From the NCBI GenBank assembly GCA_028386065.3, contig JAKUCV010003363.1:204270-268269 (forward strand): a stretch of 64,000 nt of DNA, read 5' to 3'. A model generated the notes under the pieces. The model was not told the DNA's origin, ran no database searches, and saw nothing but the letters and a program-made list of their open reading frames with translations. The translations under genes were made by a program, and so were the position numbers. The number at the start of each line of letters is the position of its first letter. Positions within the stretch are counted from its first letter, which is position 1. The stretch is from Turnera subulata (lineage: Eukaryota; Streptophyta; Magnoliopsida; Malpighiales; Passifloraceae). Shown here piece by piece: positions 34,077 to 45,105 of this stretch.

Positions 34077-37000
34077 TGTTGGTGTTATCGAGGTTTTGCA
34101 CATTACGGCCGTGCCCGCTCCTGGAAATTCTTGAGTGCTCTGTGCACCTGCAAACACATCCTCATAGGAACGGCCTCATTCCACACTCATATAGGTGATC
34201 TTATAAAGTGTTTTTTGCACATCATACACCACCCGTAAGGGATATGAAGATCATTAAGAGCTTAACTCAGCCTCTCGATCAAATGCAATCTAGTACTTTT
34301 TCCTTACACCATAGGAAGGGACAAATGTTCAAGTACTTGCAGAACTAACCAGTTACTTACTAATACCCGTATGAACCTGTTTCACGGGATCTCCGATCAC
34401 ACAGGTCGGGTTACCTTCACTAATTGTTTTTAGACAGGCTTCTAAGTCCTATTCTCCTTGATGTTTCGATAATCAATTTTCGTCCTAGGGGTTTCCTCAG
34501 AGGATCGGTCAAATTCACTTCTGACTGCACATAATCTATGGAAATAATTCCATCTCTTAATAGTTGTTTTACAACTTTATGCCTTAACCGAATATGTCTA
34601 TTCTCCCATTGAAACTTGTTTTTCTCTCATTGTCTATTGCTGCTTTGCAATCACAATGCATAGAAACATACGGTATAGGCTTTTTTCCCAATGGAATACT
34701 CGCTAAGAAATTTCTTAGCCATTCAACCTCAGTGCCAGCTAACTCTAGAGAAATAAACTCTCACTCCATTGTTGATCACGCGATTATCGTTTGTTTAGCT
34801 GACTTCTAGGAAACTACACCACCTACAATGGAGAATACATATTCACTAGTGGACTTTATCTCATCTGAATCTGAAATCCAATTAGCTTCATTGTACCCTT
34901 TTAGTACAACGGGTAGTCCACTGTATCGAATGTCATAACTTATGGTACCCCTCAAATATCTCATCAGTTTGCTTACAACAGCCAAATGCTCATTGTTGGG
35001 ATTTTGTGTATACTGACTCAGCCTGCCCACAGCATAAGCTATGTCAGGGCGTGAGAAGTTCATCAAATGCAACAAACTCCCAATAATTTATGCATACTCA
35101 ACTTGAGATACTAGATCTCTACTATTTTTTTTTCAACTGAGAGTTAGCATCATAAGGGGTACTCACATATGTGACATCGAAATGTCCAAACTTTTTATGA
35201 AGTTTCTCAACATAATGCTCTTGTGATAGTATGATACTACCACTTTCCTTTATGATCTTGACTCTCAAAATCACATTTGTTTAACCCATATCTTTCATAT
35301 CAGACTGAGAAGCAAGAAACATATTAGTCTCATGAATGACATCAAGACTATTACTAAAATTCAACATGTCATCCACATACAAATAAACAATCACACAGTT
35401 CTCATTTGAAACTTTGGTATACACACATTTGTCTACCTCAACAGAGATAAACCCATAGTTAAGCATAGCTAGTCAAATTTCTCATGCCAATTTTAGGTGT
35501 TTGTTTCAAGCCATACAAAGATTTGACCAACTTGTATACTTTGTGTTCCTGACCAGAAATAACGTGACCCTCCGGTTGTACCATATAAATCTCTTCTTCT
35601 AAATCACCATCTAGAAAAGCTGTTTTAACATACATTTGATGTATAAAAAGTTTGTAGACTGATGCCAAGGCTATCAAAACACGAATTGAAGAAATTCTTG
35701 TAACATGAGCAAAAGTATCAAAATAATCAATGTTTTGTTTTTGAATAAAACATTTTATAACTAACCTGGCTTCGTATTTATCAATCGAACCATAAGGATC
35801 AAGTTTCCTTCGAAAAATCCATTTACAACCATTTAGTTTTGCTCTTGGGGCAAAATCAACTAAAACCCAAGTTTCGATTGTTCAATTGAATCAATCTCAG
35901 CTTTTATTGCTTCTTTCCACAAATTTGCATCAGAAGAAGAAATAGCTTCAAAATAAGTTGATGGATCATCTTGAACCAAAAAAAGTATAAAAATTATTAC
36001 CAAAAGAAGTTTTTTTCCTTTGTCTTTTACTTCTTCTCTAAATATTAGATTGCCCATCAACTTCGTTTTCAAAACCATCTTGTGCATCAGTCTCACTTTC
36101 AAAGATTTCTCTTGTAGGTGCAATAGTCGGATTATTCTGTTTTAAAAGAAACACATTCTCAAAAAACTCAATATTTTTTGTTTCAAAAATGGTATTCACA
36201 TCAAGCACATCACTCTTCAAAACAGGAAATCTATACACAACACTATTATCAGCATAACCAATAAACATGCAATCGCTAGTTTTAGACCCTATTTTCTTTT
36301 TCTTAGGATCAGATAATATTACTTTAGCAAGACACCCCCACACTTTTGAAGTATTTTAGATTAGGTGAATAACTTTTTCACATGACATGCTGATAAAATA
36401 ACTTCTCCCCAAATATTATTAGGTGCAAAACTACTAACAAGCATCGCATTCATCATTTCTTTTAGTGTTCTATTTTTACGTTCAGCTACGCCATTTGATT
36501 GTGGTGAATAAGAAGTTGTGGTCTCATGTATTACACCTTCTTTCTCACAGAATTCATTAAACAGAACATATTCACGAAATATGTTAAAGGCTATTAACCC
36601 TATTAATCTTCCTATTTAACTAGTTTTCTACTTCAGCTTTGTGTAGCAGAAATATGTTAAAGGCTTCATCTTTATTCTTAATCAAATATACTTTAGTATA
36701 TCTCGAAAAGTCATCTATAAAAGTCACATAATAGCTTTTACCTTCTCTAGTCATAGTTTGTTTTAAATCTCCTAAGTTTGTGTGAATTAAATTAAGAATT
36801 TCTGTTTCTCTTTTATTTACAAAAGGACAGTGTTACTTAACTTGTTTAGTTTCAGCATATATTTCACATTTATCAGATAATAAATCACTAGAGGCAGATA
36901 TTAACCCAATATTTTGAAGTTTCTTAAGATAAGGTGCAACATGTTGTTGAGAGCCAGAGTCTTGCCAGATGCGAGCATGAGAAGAACCTTTCATTTCCCT

Positions 37001-37464
37001 CGAACTTTTGCAGTTCGGGAATCACCAAGATAAATTTGTTCTTCTCCATCCCCTACCTCGGTGTAGGAGGAAAAGGCATCTTTGCTTTCACAGATGTGCC
37101 TGGAAGAACCGAAGTCTACTACCCAGTCTTTCATATTGGTGACTAAGAAGGTTTCAGAAATGACCGCAGTAATTATGGCATCTCCTTCAACCAAGTTAGC
37201 ACTTGGCTTAGGAGGATTGCCATTTCTGACCCTCTTTATGCGTTGTAATGCAAAGAATCCTGGCTTTCCATAGACAAAACAATTTTTTTCTTCTTCAAGG
37301 AGGTAGGGTTAGTAATTTTAGGGTTGTAACCAGATTTCTTATTGTTATTAAACTAATTAGAACCAAAGGTACCTTCTACCAAGTTAGCTTTGGCTGTCAT
37401 CTCTTTGGCAGTCGCACCTTTGAGTTCCCCTTTGTTCTTATTTTCAATGTGGATGTGAGTGATC
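34077..37464 (-). pseudogene. copia-B pol relic: protease, integrase, RT, RNase H
   Basis: On the minus strand from right to left: a zinc knuckle with most ligands lost (CFVYGKPGFFALQR, near 37281-37240), a protease segment WVVDFGSSRHIC (about 37115), integrase with SNGVAERKNRTLKEMM (about 36500) and KTSDCMFIGY (about 36280), and RT with VKTAFLDGDLEEEIYM and SLYGLKQTP (35630-35500). YLYVDDML (about 35375) follows, then RNase H linker SRPDIAYAVGRLSQY (about 35050) and a tail extending to about 34440. Frameshifts occur near 36340, 35860, 35470, 35280 and 35100, and stops are frequent, so it is inactive. The family is close to plant copia elements whose gag begins EFQPENVAAVVDG. Confidence 0.85.
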
Positions 37465-37640
37465 AAGTCTGAAACGCCCCGACCCGTATTTACCGTACAC
37501 AGTAAACACGTGCTGGAACTGTAACGACCCGACCAAAACAAAGCCCGTATACAGTGTATACAACAGAAAACTGGCTCAAAAGCCCAAAGTATAAACATAA
37601 AAAATCTGGCCCTTCGGCCCAACAATAACAAAAAGTAGCA

Positions 37641-37649
37641 CAGCGGAAG
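37641..37649 (-). promoter_or_regulatory. CAGCGGAAG box (LARD-3 LTRs)
   Basis: Also at 43002-43010. The element-sense RNA would read CUUCCGCUG, complementary to the initiator tRNA D arm as I recall it. Confidence 0.35.
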
Positions 37650-38055
37650 TCTTAATAACTCACAAGGACACTGTATGCGACACTGATGCAATCTATGGAT
37701 CCGAGCCCTGTCCAAGGGATAACGCCGCAGCTTGTCTAGAATGCATCAAACCTGTACCACAAATAACTCATCCTACGGGATAAAAACCCGCAGGTGAGGG
37801 GTGAGTCCGAAGTGCTCACCGATGAAGGATAGACAATCAATATGCAACACTATAAATTACTCAAGTCGAAAACAAGGAAGACCGCCAAATACATACCAAA
37901 CCAAAAACTCGACCCAAAACTGGTCCAAGACAAAAAAAAAACTCAAATAAAACCCAGTTTCCAATTTTATCTTTCCGGGCCCCGTCACGGATAAGCTAGG
38001 GGTCAGACCTGGTTATCAACATATTTCGGGTGCCAGACCAAATCCAAGAGAGCCC

Positions 38056-38470
38056 AGGGATCGACATCGCAAAAATAAGAACCCAGGGACAGACATCCCA
38101 AATATAATCACGGGATAGACATCCCAAGCATAGACATGCTTATCACAAGTAACCCAGGTCATGGCCACCACAAAACAGTCTTAAACCATCGAGTCGTACC
38201 ACTACTCACCACGTGACAATTATATTATCATCATTATCCAAAACCGAATCTCAGGGATCAACATCCCCAACCAAAATACCGGGATAGACATCCCATCCAA
38301 AACCGAGGATCGACATCCTTATCACATTTCATTATTTAATCCATTATTCTTTAAACAAATGACACCGATTAAACAACCAAAACTCAACACGGGGATAAAC
38401 ATCCCAAAATCCAACAAAGTACTGGATAAACATCCCAAAACCAAATCAAGACACTGGGATTAACATCCCG
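38056..38470. repeat. Array of about 10 GGGATNNACATCCC mini-hairpins (LARD-3 3' LTR)
   Basis: Short inverted repeats with a 4-nt loop of the RRAC/CGAC type. Examples are GGGATAGACATCCC (38114 and 38281), GCATAGACATGC (38138) and AGGATCGACATCCT (38304). Later units are GGGGATAAACATCCCA (about 38392) and GGGATTAACATCCC (about 38457). Spacing is 20-120 bp. Confidence 0.85.
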
Positions 38471-40372
38471 AAACAAACCACAGCAAATGCAGCAAACAAC
38501 AGTGCATCAATCATCAAACACAACAACCGAGTAATACAGGCACATATTGAAGGAAATCCATCCTCACCTTGGTCGATTACTCAACTCCGGAGACAATGAC
38601 CGGTCCCAAGCCGGCTCCTCGGAAAACTATCCGATATCAAACCTATACAACAAGCCAACATGCTCACATAAATACACATAATCGGTATACTATGATGCCA
38701 AAAATGTGAAATAACCCATCCCGGTTCATTTCCTTTATTATCATTTTTTTACCGAAAATATTATACCTTACGTATATCCGAATATAATTTTGGTTTCACA
38801 CTTTAATTAAAACTTTCTTTTAATTTTTTTTAGAATAGTGAAACTTTGTCTTCCAAAATAATAACGATATAATTTTCCTAGAAATTATATCATATATATG
38901 TATTTTTCCCAAAATTATTTCCATAAAATATATTTCTTGCCAAAATATAATTACCAAATATTATCATCTTTAGAAAATCATATTTCCAGAAAAATTAATC
39001 ATACAAACTTATTTTCTAAAAATAAATACGAATTTATAAATATACATATATATATTTCCCAAATTATTCCCGTATGCATAAATATCAATTATTTTCCATA
39101 TCTTATATTTCCAAAATTCCATAATAATCATATATTTGTTTTCCAAAATACTTCCAATATTTAATTTTCAAAACATTAACCAAAAATATATATATCAGAT
39201 TTTATTTTATCCTTTTATTACTATTACTATTATTATTATTTTTTTTTTCCGGACTAGGCCAAGTTGTGCAAGCCCAGCCCAGTGCTCAACCCAACCCCAA
39301 GCAGAAGCAAGCCCACACAGTAGGCCCAACATACCAGTCAGGCCCAGGCGCGCAAGAGTCCAGGCAGCACCCGGATCCACCCGACCCGTATCCAAGACCA
39401 GGTTGCACAATCGGGTTACTCACCCACTAACACGGATTTTCACAGGTTGACGACGCAGGCGGCGGCCGACAATGGCTGGTACAGATCGGGACTAAGGCAA
39501 GGGCGCGACAGGGCGACGGTGACGCGAGGAAGGTGTGGTGGTGCGGCGGTGCGATGTGAGCAAAAGGGAGGCGGATCTGAGTCGGGTCTTCCTCGTCCAA
39601 GGGCGGTAGCGCGTCTTGCAGCGGCGACGCGACGAGGGTAGACAGCGGCGTCGTGTAGGCGTTGCAGCTCCTCTGGTGGCGACGAGAGTGGAGATGAATG
39701 GCGGTGCTGCAGTACATGGAGGAGGTGGCGAGAGCGAGGGCAGCGAGGAAGAAGGCGATCGAGCTCTCCGGTGGTGGTGCTGTTGGCGACGGCTGCATCG
39801 GTTGCAGCGACGAGGTTAGCGGTGAGGAGAGGAGGGGATGATGGCAGTGGTATGTGAGGTGGCTGTCTACAGAGGTGGAGGTGGCGGGTCACGGTGGTGG
39901 TGTCTATGTGTGTGTTTGAGTTTTGTTGTTTTTTTTTTATTTCTTTTTCTGGTTTGTGAGTGAAGGATGGGTGCAGGATTTTTTTTGCAGGAAGATGAGG
40001 AAGTTGGCAGAGAAGACATGGGAAAGAGAAAAGGAAATCACAGGCTACACAGGGATGTCACGGGCAGCACAGGTAAGAGGCGGTTGCGTGACTCAATCAC
40101 GCAGTCGTGTCCAGACCGGACCAGAAAACAACTGATACCCACACTTAGTTATTTTCTGGTGTGATTTTTTGAAGATTCCGGGACCCAAAAAATGCCAACT
40201 TTGGTCCGTAAAATCCACGGAAAAATCTCGAGCGCGGAAAAAACCTCGATTTCGAAAAACGACGCCCGATTTACCTTGAATTAATTACCCAAAATTAATT
40301 CATTTGGTAAATCACTGTAAAAAGACTTTTACAGTCCCGGTAAAAATCCAAATTTTTACCCGGGCTGTTACA

Positions 40373-40516
40373 GTCTACCCACCTTAAAAAAAATTTCGTC
40401 CTCGAAATTCCGTCTTATCCGTGGGTCCTACCACGATAAGCTTCTGGTATACTCCACCAGGTGTCCAAACTCAACATGAGATACCGCTTATACCCTTAAG
40501 CGACATCTCCTCCGCT
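40373..40516 (+). promoter_or_regulatory. Upstream region of antisense ORF-A, with element PPT on the other strand
   Basis: On the minus strand this holds the element's PPT (AAGGTGGGTAGAC) and the TTTCGAGGACGAAATTT block. On the plus strand about 95 bp before the TATA box are strongly conserved with LARD-4 (57870-57984), including GTGGGTCCTACCACGATAAG and CTTAAGCGACATCTC. That suggests a promoter-proximal region. Confidence 0.5.
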
Positions 40517-40524
40517 TATAAATA
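40517..40524 (+). promoter_or_regulatory. TATA box of antisense ORF-A (LARD-3)
   Basis: TATAAATA lies 41 bp before ATG 40558. LARD-4 has the same octamer 42 bp before its ATG. Confidence 0.7.
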
Positions 40525-40557
40525 CCAACCTCATAACTGAGACACTCACTCTCAACC

Positions 40558-40935
40558 ATGGACTCTCCAATCCGATCTCGGACTATCTCAGACTCCGAGA
40601 ACAACAGCTATATCGGTGGCACTGCTTTCCCAACAAGCTCCGATGAAGAACTGCCAAAGAAGCGCTTCAAGACGAACATCGTCGGTCTGAAAGAACACAT
40701 GGTCGTCTCCAGCAGACGGCGAAAGAAGCGTGCTGGCAAAGAAGCTGAGGATCGGAAGGGCAAAGCAACGGCTGAAAGCAGCACTCCGCAGCAGACTCTG
40801 ACGCAGCTGAACGTCTCACTGAGGAAAATCAGCTCGGCGGTGATGCAGATGGAACAGGCGTGTGCAGAACTCTTTCCTCACATGAAAAACGTCCAAAAAC
40901 TTGTAAAAGACCTAGAGAAGCATGTAACTCAATAG
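40558..40935 (+). CDS. Antisense ORF-A of LARD-3, unknown basic protein (125 aa)
   Basis: Not a protein I recognise. It runs opposite to the retrotransposon. The start is ATG 40558 in a good context (AACCATGG) behind a TATA box. Residues 1-30 are acidic and Ser-rich (SDSENNSYIGGTAFPTSSDE). Two basic clusters follow (PKKRFK at about 33-38 and RRRKKRAGK at about 53-61) that could act as nuclear signals or bind nucleic acid. Residues 80-125 look amphipathic and helical (LTQLNVSLRKISSAV, LVKDLEKHV). AATAAA lies at 40974-40979. The LARD-4 copy differs at about 32 silent and 17 replacement codons by hand count and has one stop. This suggests past selection on the protein. Confidence 0.75.
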   Translation: MDSPIRSRTISDSENNSYIGGTAFPTSSDEELPKKRFKTNIVGLKEHMVVSSRRRKKRAGKEAEDRKGKATAESSTPQQTLTQLNVSLRKISSAVMQMEQACAELFPHMKNVQKLVKDLEKHVTQ

Positions 40936-40973
40936 AGTACCTCTTCTCTGTATTGTAAAACCGTTATGAATTA

Positions 40974-40979
40974 AATAAA
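40974..40979 (+). terminator. Likely polyadenylation signal of ORF-A
   Basis: AATAAA 39 bp after the stop codon. LARD-4 has AATAAA at 58441-58446, 37 bp after its stop. Confidence 0.5.
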
Positions 40980-41219
40980 ATAAGTTTTCTTTTTAAATCA
41001 AAACTCTTACATTACGAAATCTTCTGTTAAACGGAAAATCAAAACATCTCAAAGCAAAACAAAAATCAACAATAAGAATATAAAATCAAACATAAAGAAA
41101 TTAAAAACAAAACTCGCTTAATAAAACCAAAACATAAAGAAGTTAAAACAAAATATGTTTTCATGTTCGGCGCTCTAGATCGGTCGCAAACATACTCGAT
41201 CCCGAGAAACGTGACATGC

Positions 41220-41480
41220 ACAGCTAACGGTGACGTCGGCTTCCCTCGTGAAAAAGACATCCGTTAACTCGCAAGGTGACGATCACGAGAGCGTCCTGTG
41301 TCCCTCGAAAGAAACGTTATCCACTTGTTCACAAATTCCGCATGAGCCAAAAACGTCTGTCAAGTCTCGTATCCCTCCACGATGTCCGAATAGGTGCAAG
41401 CTTGTCGCACATGCGCTCTACTCGAGGTATGGTCCCATCAGTCTAGCCTCAACGGTCACGGATGCACGTGATAAAAGATT
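41220..41480 (+). other. Conserved block between the antisense ORFs
   Basis: About 210 bp (41269-41480) match LARD-4 58685-58893 at close to 88% by eye, more than the AT-rich DNA on either side. It can be read as an open frame on either strand (plus 41230-41490, 86 codons), but differences show no clear codon-position pattern. It may be regulatory DNA or a non-coding RNA rather than a protein. Confidence 0.45.
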
Positions 41481-41771
41481 TAGAAAATAATGAAAACCAT
41501 AAAAAGAATCGCCAAGGTAGCCAGGGCGTTAGAAAATCGTGAGATGGAAAAGAGCTGAAAAACACTGGCAATTGTAGCCCGAAAAACGTATAAGGTAACG
41601 AAGCAATAAATGAAGCAACGACAAAATTTTCGAAAACAACACCTTGAAGAATGAAAACAATTTGGAGCTTTTTGAAGGGAATCTGCTTTTCCCATCACCA
41701 AAAAATCCTTTAGACCTTCCCGGGGATAGGTGGGGTCTAAACTTAGAAAAACAAAACGGTAAATATTTTTC

Positions 41772-41779
41772 TATAAAAG
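41772..41779 (+). promoter_or_regulatory. TATA box of antisense ORF-B (LARD-3)
   Basis: TATAAAAG lies 114 bp before ATG 41886, followed by an A-rich leader of about 80 nt. LARD-4 has the same octamer 116 bp before its ATG. Confidence 0.7.
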
Positions 41780-41885
41780 GCAAAACAACGGAAAGCAAAA
41801 ACCATAAAGCATCCAAGAGAAAACAAAACCCTCAGGCAAAGAAAACACCACGTTCAGAAAACAAAACACCACGCGTCGAAACAAC

Positions 41886-42677
41886 ATGCCTGCTCCATCG
41901 TCCGTCTTCTTCGTCGAAGGTGCCAACCTAGGCAGAAGAAACCGGCTGGCCTACAGCATGATCAACGAGCGTCCGGAAGAACTGCCGAACGAGCTCGGCA
42001 GAATGCCCCGTCTGGTCTTCGTCGACAAACTCTACTCCTCCAGATTCTTCGTCACTCCCATGGAAGAGACGTTCTTCCTGGAGGACCAAGGCACTTTGAG
42101 GACCTCCTTCTACGGCTCGGCCAACTTCGTCATGTTTTTCATCTCTGAAAGACTTCAGAAGTTCAACTTAGTGCCCACTTGCCATTTCCTGGACCAAGGC
42201 ACCTACTACCAGCTCTCGATGACTGCCCAAAGCATGCCCAGAGTAACTCGTCTACCTCCAACTTGGCCAAAGGCCCGACTACTGGTGTGGAACTGTAGAG
42301 GAGTGGCTAGGCGTTCCCAGGAGTTCTCGCGTACCCTAAGGGACCTGAAGAACCAGTACAAACCCAACATGGTTCTTCTCACGGAGACCCAGTGGCAGCC
42401 TGAAGATGATCACGGTCTCATCCCACTTCGGTTCCCTCCAGCTAACCGGTTCGAGCTTCCTGGCCAGAACAACGCAGGTGGCATGTGGTTCTCGTGGAAC
42501 GACAGCATCAGGGTCAACATCAACAATGACCCAAATAGCTTTCAGGGTCAATGTCGTTCTGAGAAGATGAATGTATTATTTTTTTTTATAAAATATCAAT
42601 GTAATAATAATGTCTTTAGTAATATTAATAATATTTATATTTCCGCTTATTTATGGCATCATTTACCTCTTATGTGA
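41886..42677 (+). CDS. Antisense ORF-B of LARD-3: unknown domain plus LINE/APE-type endonuclease N-terminus
   Basis: The open frame is 263 codons. Residues 1-127 are an unknown domain (GRRNRLAYSMINERPEELPN; SSRFFVTPMEETFFLEDQGT). From about 131 the sequence looks like the beginning of the endonuclease of plant LINEs: LLVWNCRGVARR (W135, N136 as the usual catalytic Asn), YKPNMVLLTETQ (E167 as the usual metal-binding Glu), then LPGQNNAGGMWFSWND. The Tyr, Asp/Asn and SDH motifs that complete such enzymes are absent, so catalysis is unlikely. Compared with LARD-4 it has one extra base at about 42540-42546, so the last about 45 residues are out of frame. The original stop was probably near 42570. 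It is antisense to the element and has its own TATA box. Confidence 0.72.
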   Translation: MPAPSSVFFVEGANLGRRNRLAYSMINERPEELPNELGRMPRLVFVDKLYSSRFFVTPMEETFFLEDQGTLRTSFYGSANFVMFFISERLQKFNLVPTCHFLDQGTYYQLSMTAQSMPRVTRLPPTWPKARLLVWNCRGVARRSQEFSRTLRDLKNQYKPNMVLLTETQWQPEDDHGLIPLRFPPANRFELPGQNNAGGMWFSWNDSIRVNINNDPNSFQGQCRSEKMNVLFFFIKYQCNNNVFSNINNIYISAYLWHHLPLM

Positions 42678-42715
42678 ATGTTCTGCGACAGCAGGCGTCC
42701 CTTGAATGGATCCAT
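42659..42715 (-). pseudogene. gag-start relic of LARD-3
   Basis: Sense-strand ORF of 18 codons (MDPFKGRLLSQNIHIRGK) about 100 nt after the PBS. It parallels the MDP-starting relics of LARD-1, LARD-2 and LARD-4. The rest of gag-pol is gone, and the 3' end of ORF-B overlaps its end on the other strand. Confidence 0.5.
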
Positions 42716-42815
42716 AATGCACTAACTAAATGATATAAAATAATAAACAAATGGAGCGAACTATGTAAACAAGAACAACAAACAAGCAAGGACTACCCAA
42801 AAAGATCTAACGTCC

Positions 42816-42827
42816 GCTCCGCTACCA
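42816..42827 (-). other. Primer-binding site of LARD-3
   Basis: The minus strand reads TGGTAGCGGAGC, 3 nt from the 5' LTR. Confidence 0.8.
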
Positions 42828-42830
42828 AAA

Positions 42831-45100
42831 TGAAACGCCCCGACCCGCATTTACCGTACAGAGTAAATACGTGCCGGAACTGTAACGACCCGACCAAAAC
42901 AAAGCCCGCATACAGTGTATACAATAGAAAATTGGCTCAAAAGCCCAAAGTATAAACATAAAAAATCTGGCCCTTCGGCCAAATAATAACAAAAAGTAGC
43001 ACAGCGGAAGTCTTAATAACTCACAAAGACACTGTATGCGACACTGATGCAATCTATGGATCCGAGCCCTATCCAAGGGATAACGCCGCAGCCTGTCTGG
43101 AATGCATCAAACCTGTACCACAAATAACTCATCCTACGGGATGAAAGCCCGCAGGTGAGGGGTGAGTCCGAAGTGCTCACCGACGAAGGATAGACAATCA
43201 ATATGCAACACTATAAATTACTCAAGTCGAAAACAAGGAAAACCGCCAAATACATACCAAACCAAAAACTCGACCCAAAACTGGTCCAAGACAAAAAAAA
43301 ACTCAAATAAAACCCAGTTTCCAATTTTATCTTTCCGGGCCCCGTCACGGATAAGCTAGGGGTGAGACCTGATTATCAACATATTTCGGGTGCGAGACCA
43401 AATCCAAGAGAGCCCAGGGATCGACGTCGCAAAAATAAGAACCCAGGGATAGACATCCCAAATATAATCACGGGATAGACATCCCAAGCATAGACATGCT
43501 TATCACAAGTAACCCAGGTCATGGCCACCACAAAACAGTCTTAAACCATCGAGTCGTACCACTACTCACCACGTGACAATTATATTATCATCATTATCCA
43601 AAACCGAATCTCAGGGATCAACATCGCTAACCAAAATATCGGGATAGACATCCCATCCAAAACCGAGGATCGACATCCTTATCACATTTCATTATTTAAT
43701 CCATTATTCTTTAAACAAATGACACCGAGATAAACAACCAAAACTCAACACGGGGATAAACATCCCAAAATCCAACAAAGTATTGGGATAAACATCCCAA
43801 AACCAAATCAAGACACTGGGATTAACATCTGAAACAAACCACAGCAAATGCAGCAAACAACAGTGCATCAATCATCAAACACAACAACCGAGTAATACAG
43901 GCACATATTGAAGGAAATCCATCCTCACCTTGGCCGATTACTCAACTCCGGAGACAATGACCGGTCCCAAGCCGGCTCCTCGGAAAACTATTCGATATTA
44001 AACCTATACAACAAGCCAACATGCTCACATAAATACACATAATCGGTATACTATGATGCCAAAACTGTGAAAGAGTCAAGGCGGCACCCGGATCCACCCG
44101 ACCCGTTTCCAAGACCCGATTGCACAATCGGGTTACTCACCTACTGACACGGATCTTCACAGGTTGACGACGCAGGCGGCGGCCGACGACGGTTGGTACA
44201 GATCGGGACGAAGGCAAGGGCGCGACAGGGTGACAGAGACGCGAGGAAGGTGTGATGGTGCGGCGGTGCGACGCGAGCAAAAGGGAGGCGGATCCGAGTC
44301 GGGTCTTCCTCGTCCAAGGGCAGTGGCGGCGTCTTGCAGCGGCGATGCAACGTGGGTAGACAGCGGCGTCGTGTAGGCATTGCAGCAGCTCACTCCGGTT
44401 GCTCCTCTGTTGGCGACGAAAGAGGAGGTGAACGGCAGTGCTGCAGCACATGGAGGAGGCGGCGAGAGCGAGGGCAGCGAGGAAGAAGGCAGTCGATCTC
44501 TCCAGTGGTGGTGTTGTTGGTGACGGCTCTGTCGGTTGCAGCAACGAGGTGAGCGGTGAGGAGAGTAGGGGATGATGGCGGTGGTATGTGAGGTGGCTGT
44601 TGGCAGAGGTGGAGGTGGCGGGTCACGGTTGTGGTGTCTGTGTGTGTTTGAGTTTTGTTGTTTTTTTTTTATTTTTTTCTGGTTTGTGAGTGAAGGATGG
44701 GTGCAGGATTTTTTTTGCAAGAAGATGAGGAAGTTGGCAGAGAAGACACGGGAAAGAGAAAAGGAAATCACAGACTACACAGGGATGTCATGGGCAGCAC
44801 AGGTAAGAGGCGGCTGCGTGACTCAATCACGCAGTCGTGTCCATAACGGACAAGAAAACAACTGATACCCCCACTTAGTTATTTTATGGTGTGATTTTTC
44901 GAAGATTCCGGGACCCGAAAAATACCAACTTTGGTCCGTAAATCCACGGAAAAATCTCGAGCGCGGGAATAACCTCGGTTCGAAAAACGACGCCCGATTT
45001 ACCTTGAATTAATTACCCAAGATTAATTCATTCGGCAAATCACTGTAAAAAGACTTTTACAATCCCAGTAAAAATCTAAATTTTTACTCGAGCTGTTACA
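42831..45100 (-). repeat. LARD-3 5' LTR with an internal deletion
   Basis: 2270 bp. It aligns with 37470-40372 but lacks about 640 bp corresponding to about 38714-39355. The junction is near 44072, after GATGCCAAAACTGTGAAA. It keeps the hairpin array (43416-43830) and CAGCGGAAG (43002-43010). Confidence 0.9.
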
Positions 45101-45105
45101 AAGTC

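Larger units (their letters stand above)
37470..40372 (-). repeat. LARD-3 3' LTR
   Basis: 2903 bp, from TGAAACGCCCCGACC to GGGCTGTTACA. In plus order it holds the CAGCGGAAG box (37641-37649), a GGTGAG-CTCACC hairpin (about 37800-37820), a hairpin array (38056-38470), an AT-rich block with many TTTCCAAAA words (38700-39240) and a GC-rich block (39460-39900). ORFs in the GC-rich block are repetitive and not counted as genes. Confidence 0.9.
37470..45100 (-). mobile_element. LARD-3: gypsy-type LTR element carrying two antisense genes
   Basis: LTRs 37470-40372 (3') and 42831-45100 (5'). TSD AAGTC at 37465-37469 and 45101-45105. It is minus oriented: the PBS lies at 42816-42827, next to the right-hand LTR. 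The interior (40373-42830) has no gag-pol but two plus-strand (antisense) ORFs with their own TATA boxes. The element interrupts the gag gene of copia-B. The nearest relative in the window is LARD-4. Confidence 0.93.

Noticed and set aside
38056..38470. CRISPR-like regularly spaced repeats
   Set aside because: Spacing is irregular, units are 14-16 bp dyads inside an LTR, and the genome is a plant.
38700..39240. Apparent tandem repeat of TTTCCAAAA words in LARD LTRs
   Set aside because: AT-rich degenerate words without a fixed unit length. I could not define a repeat, so it is only mentioned in the LTR entry.
39427..39892. GC-rich ORFs on both strands in LARD-3 LTR (also 44137-44771)
   Set aside because: Pro/Ser/Arg-rich shadows of one GC-rich block in several frames. 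The copies carry small indels that change the frames.
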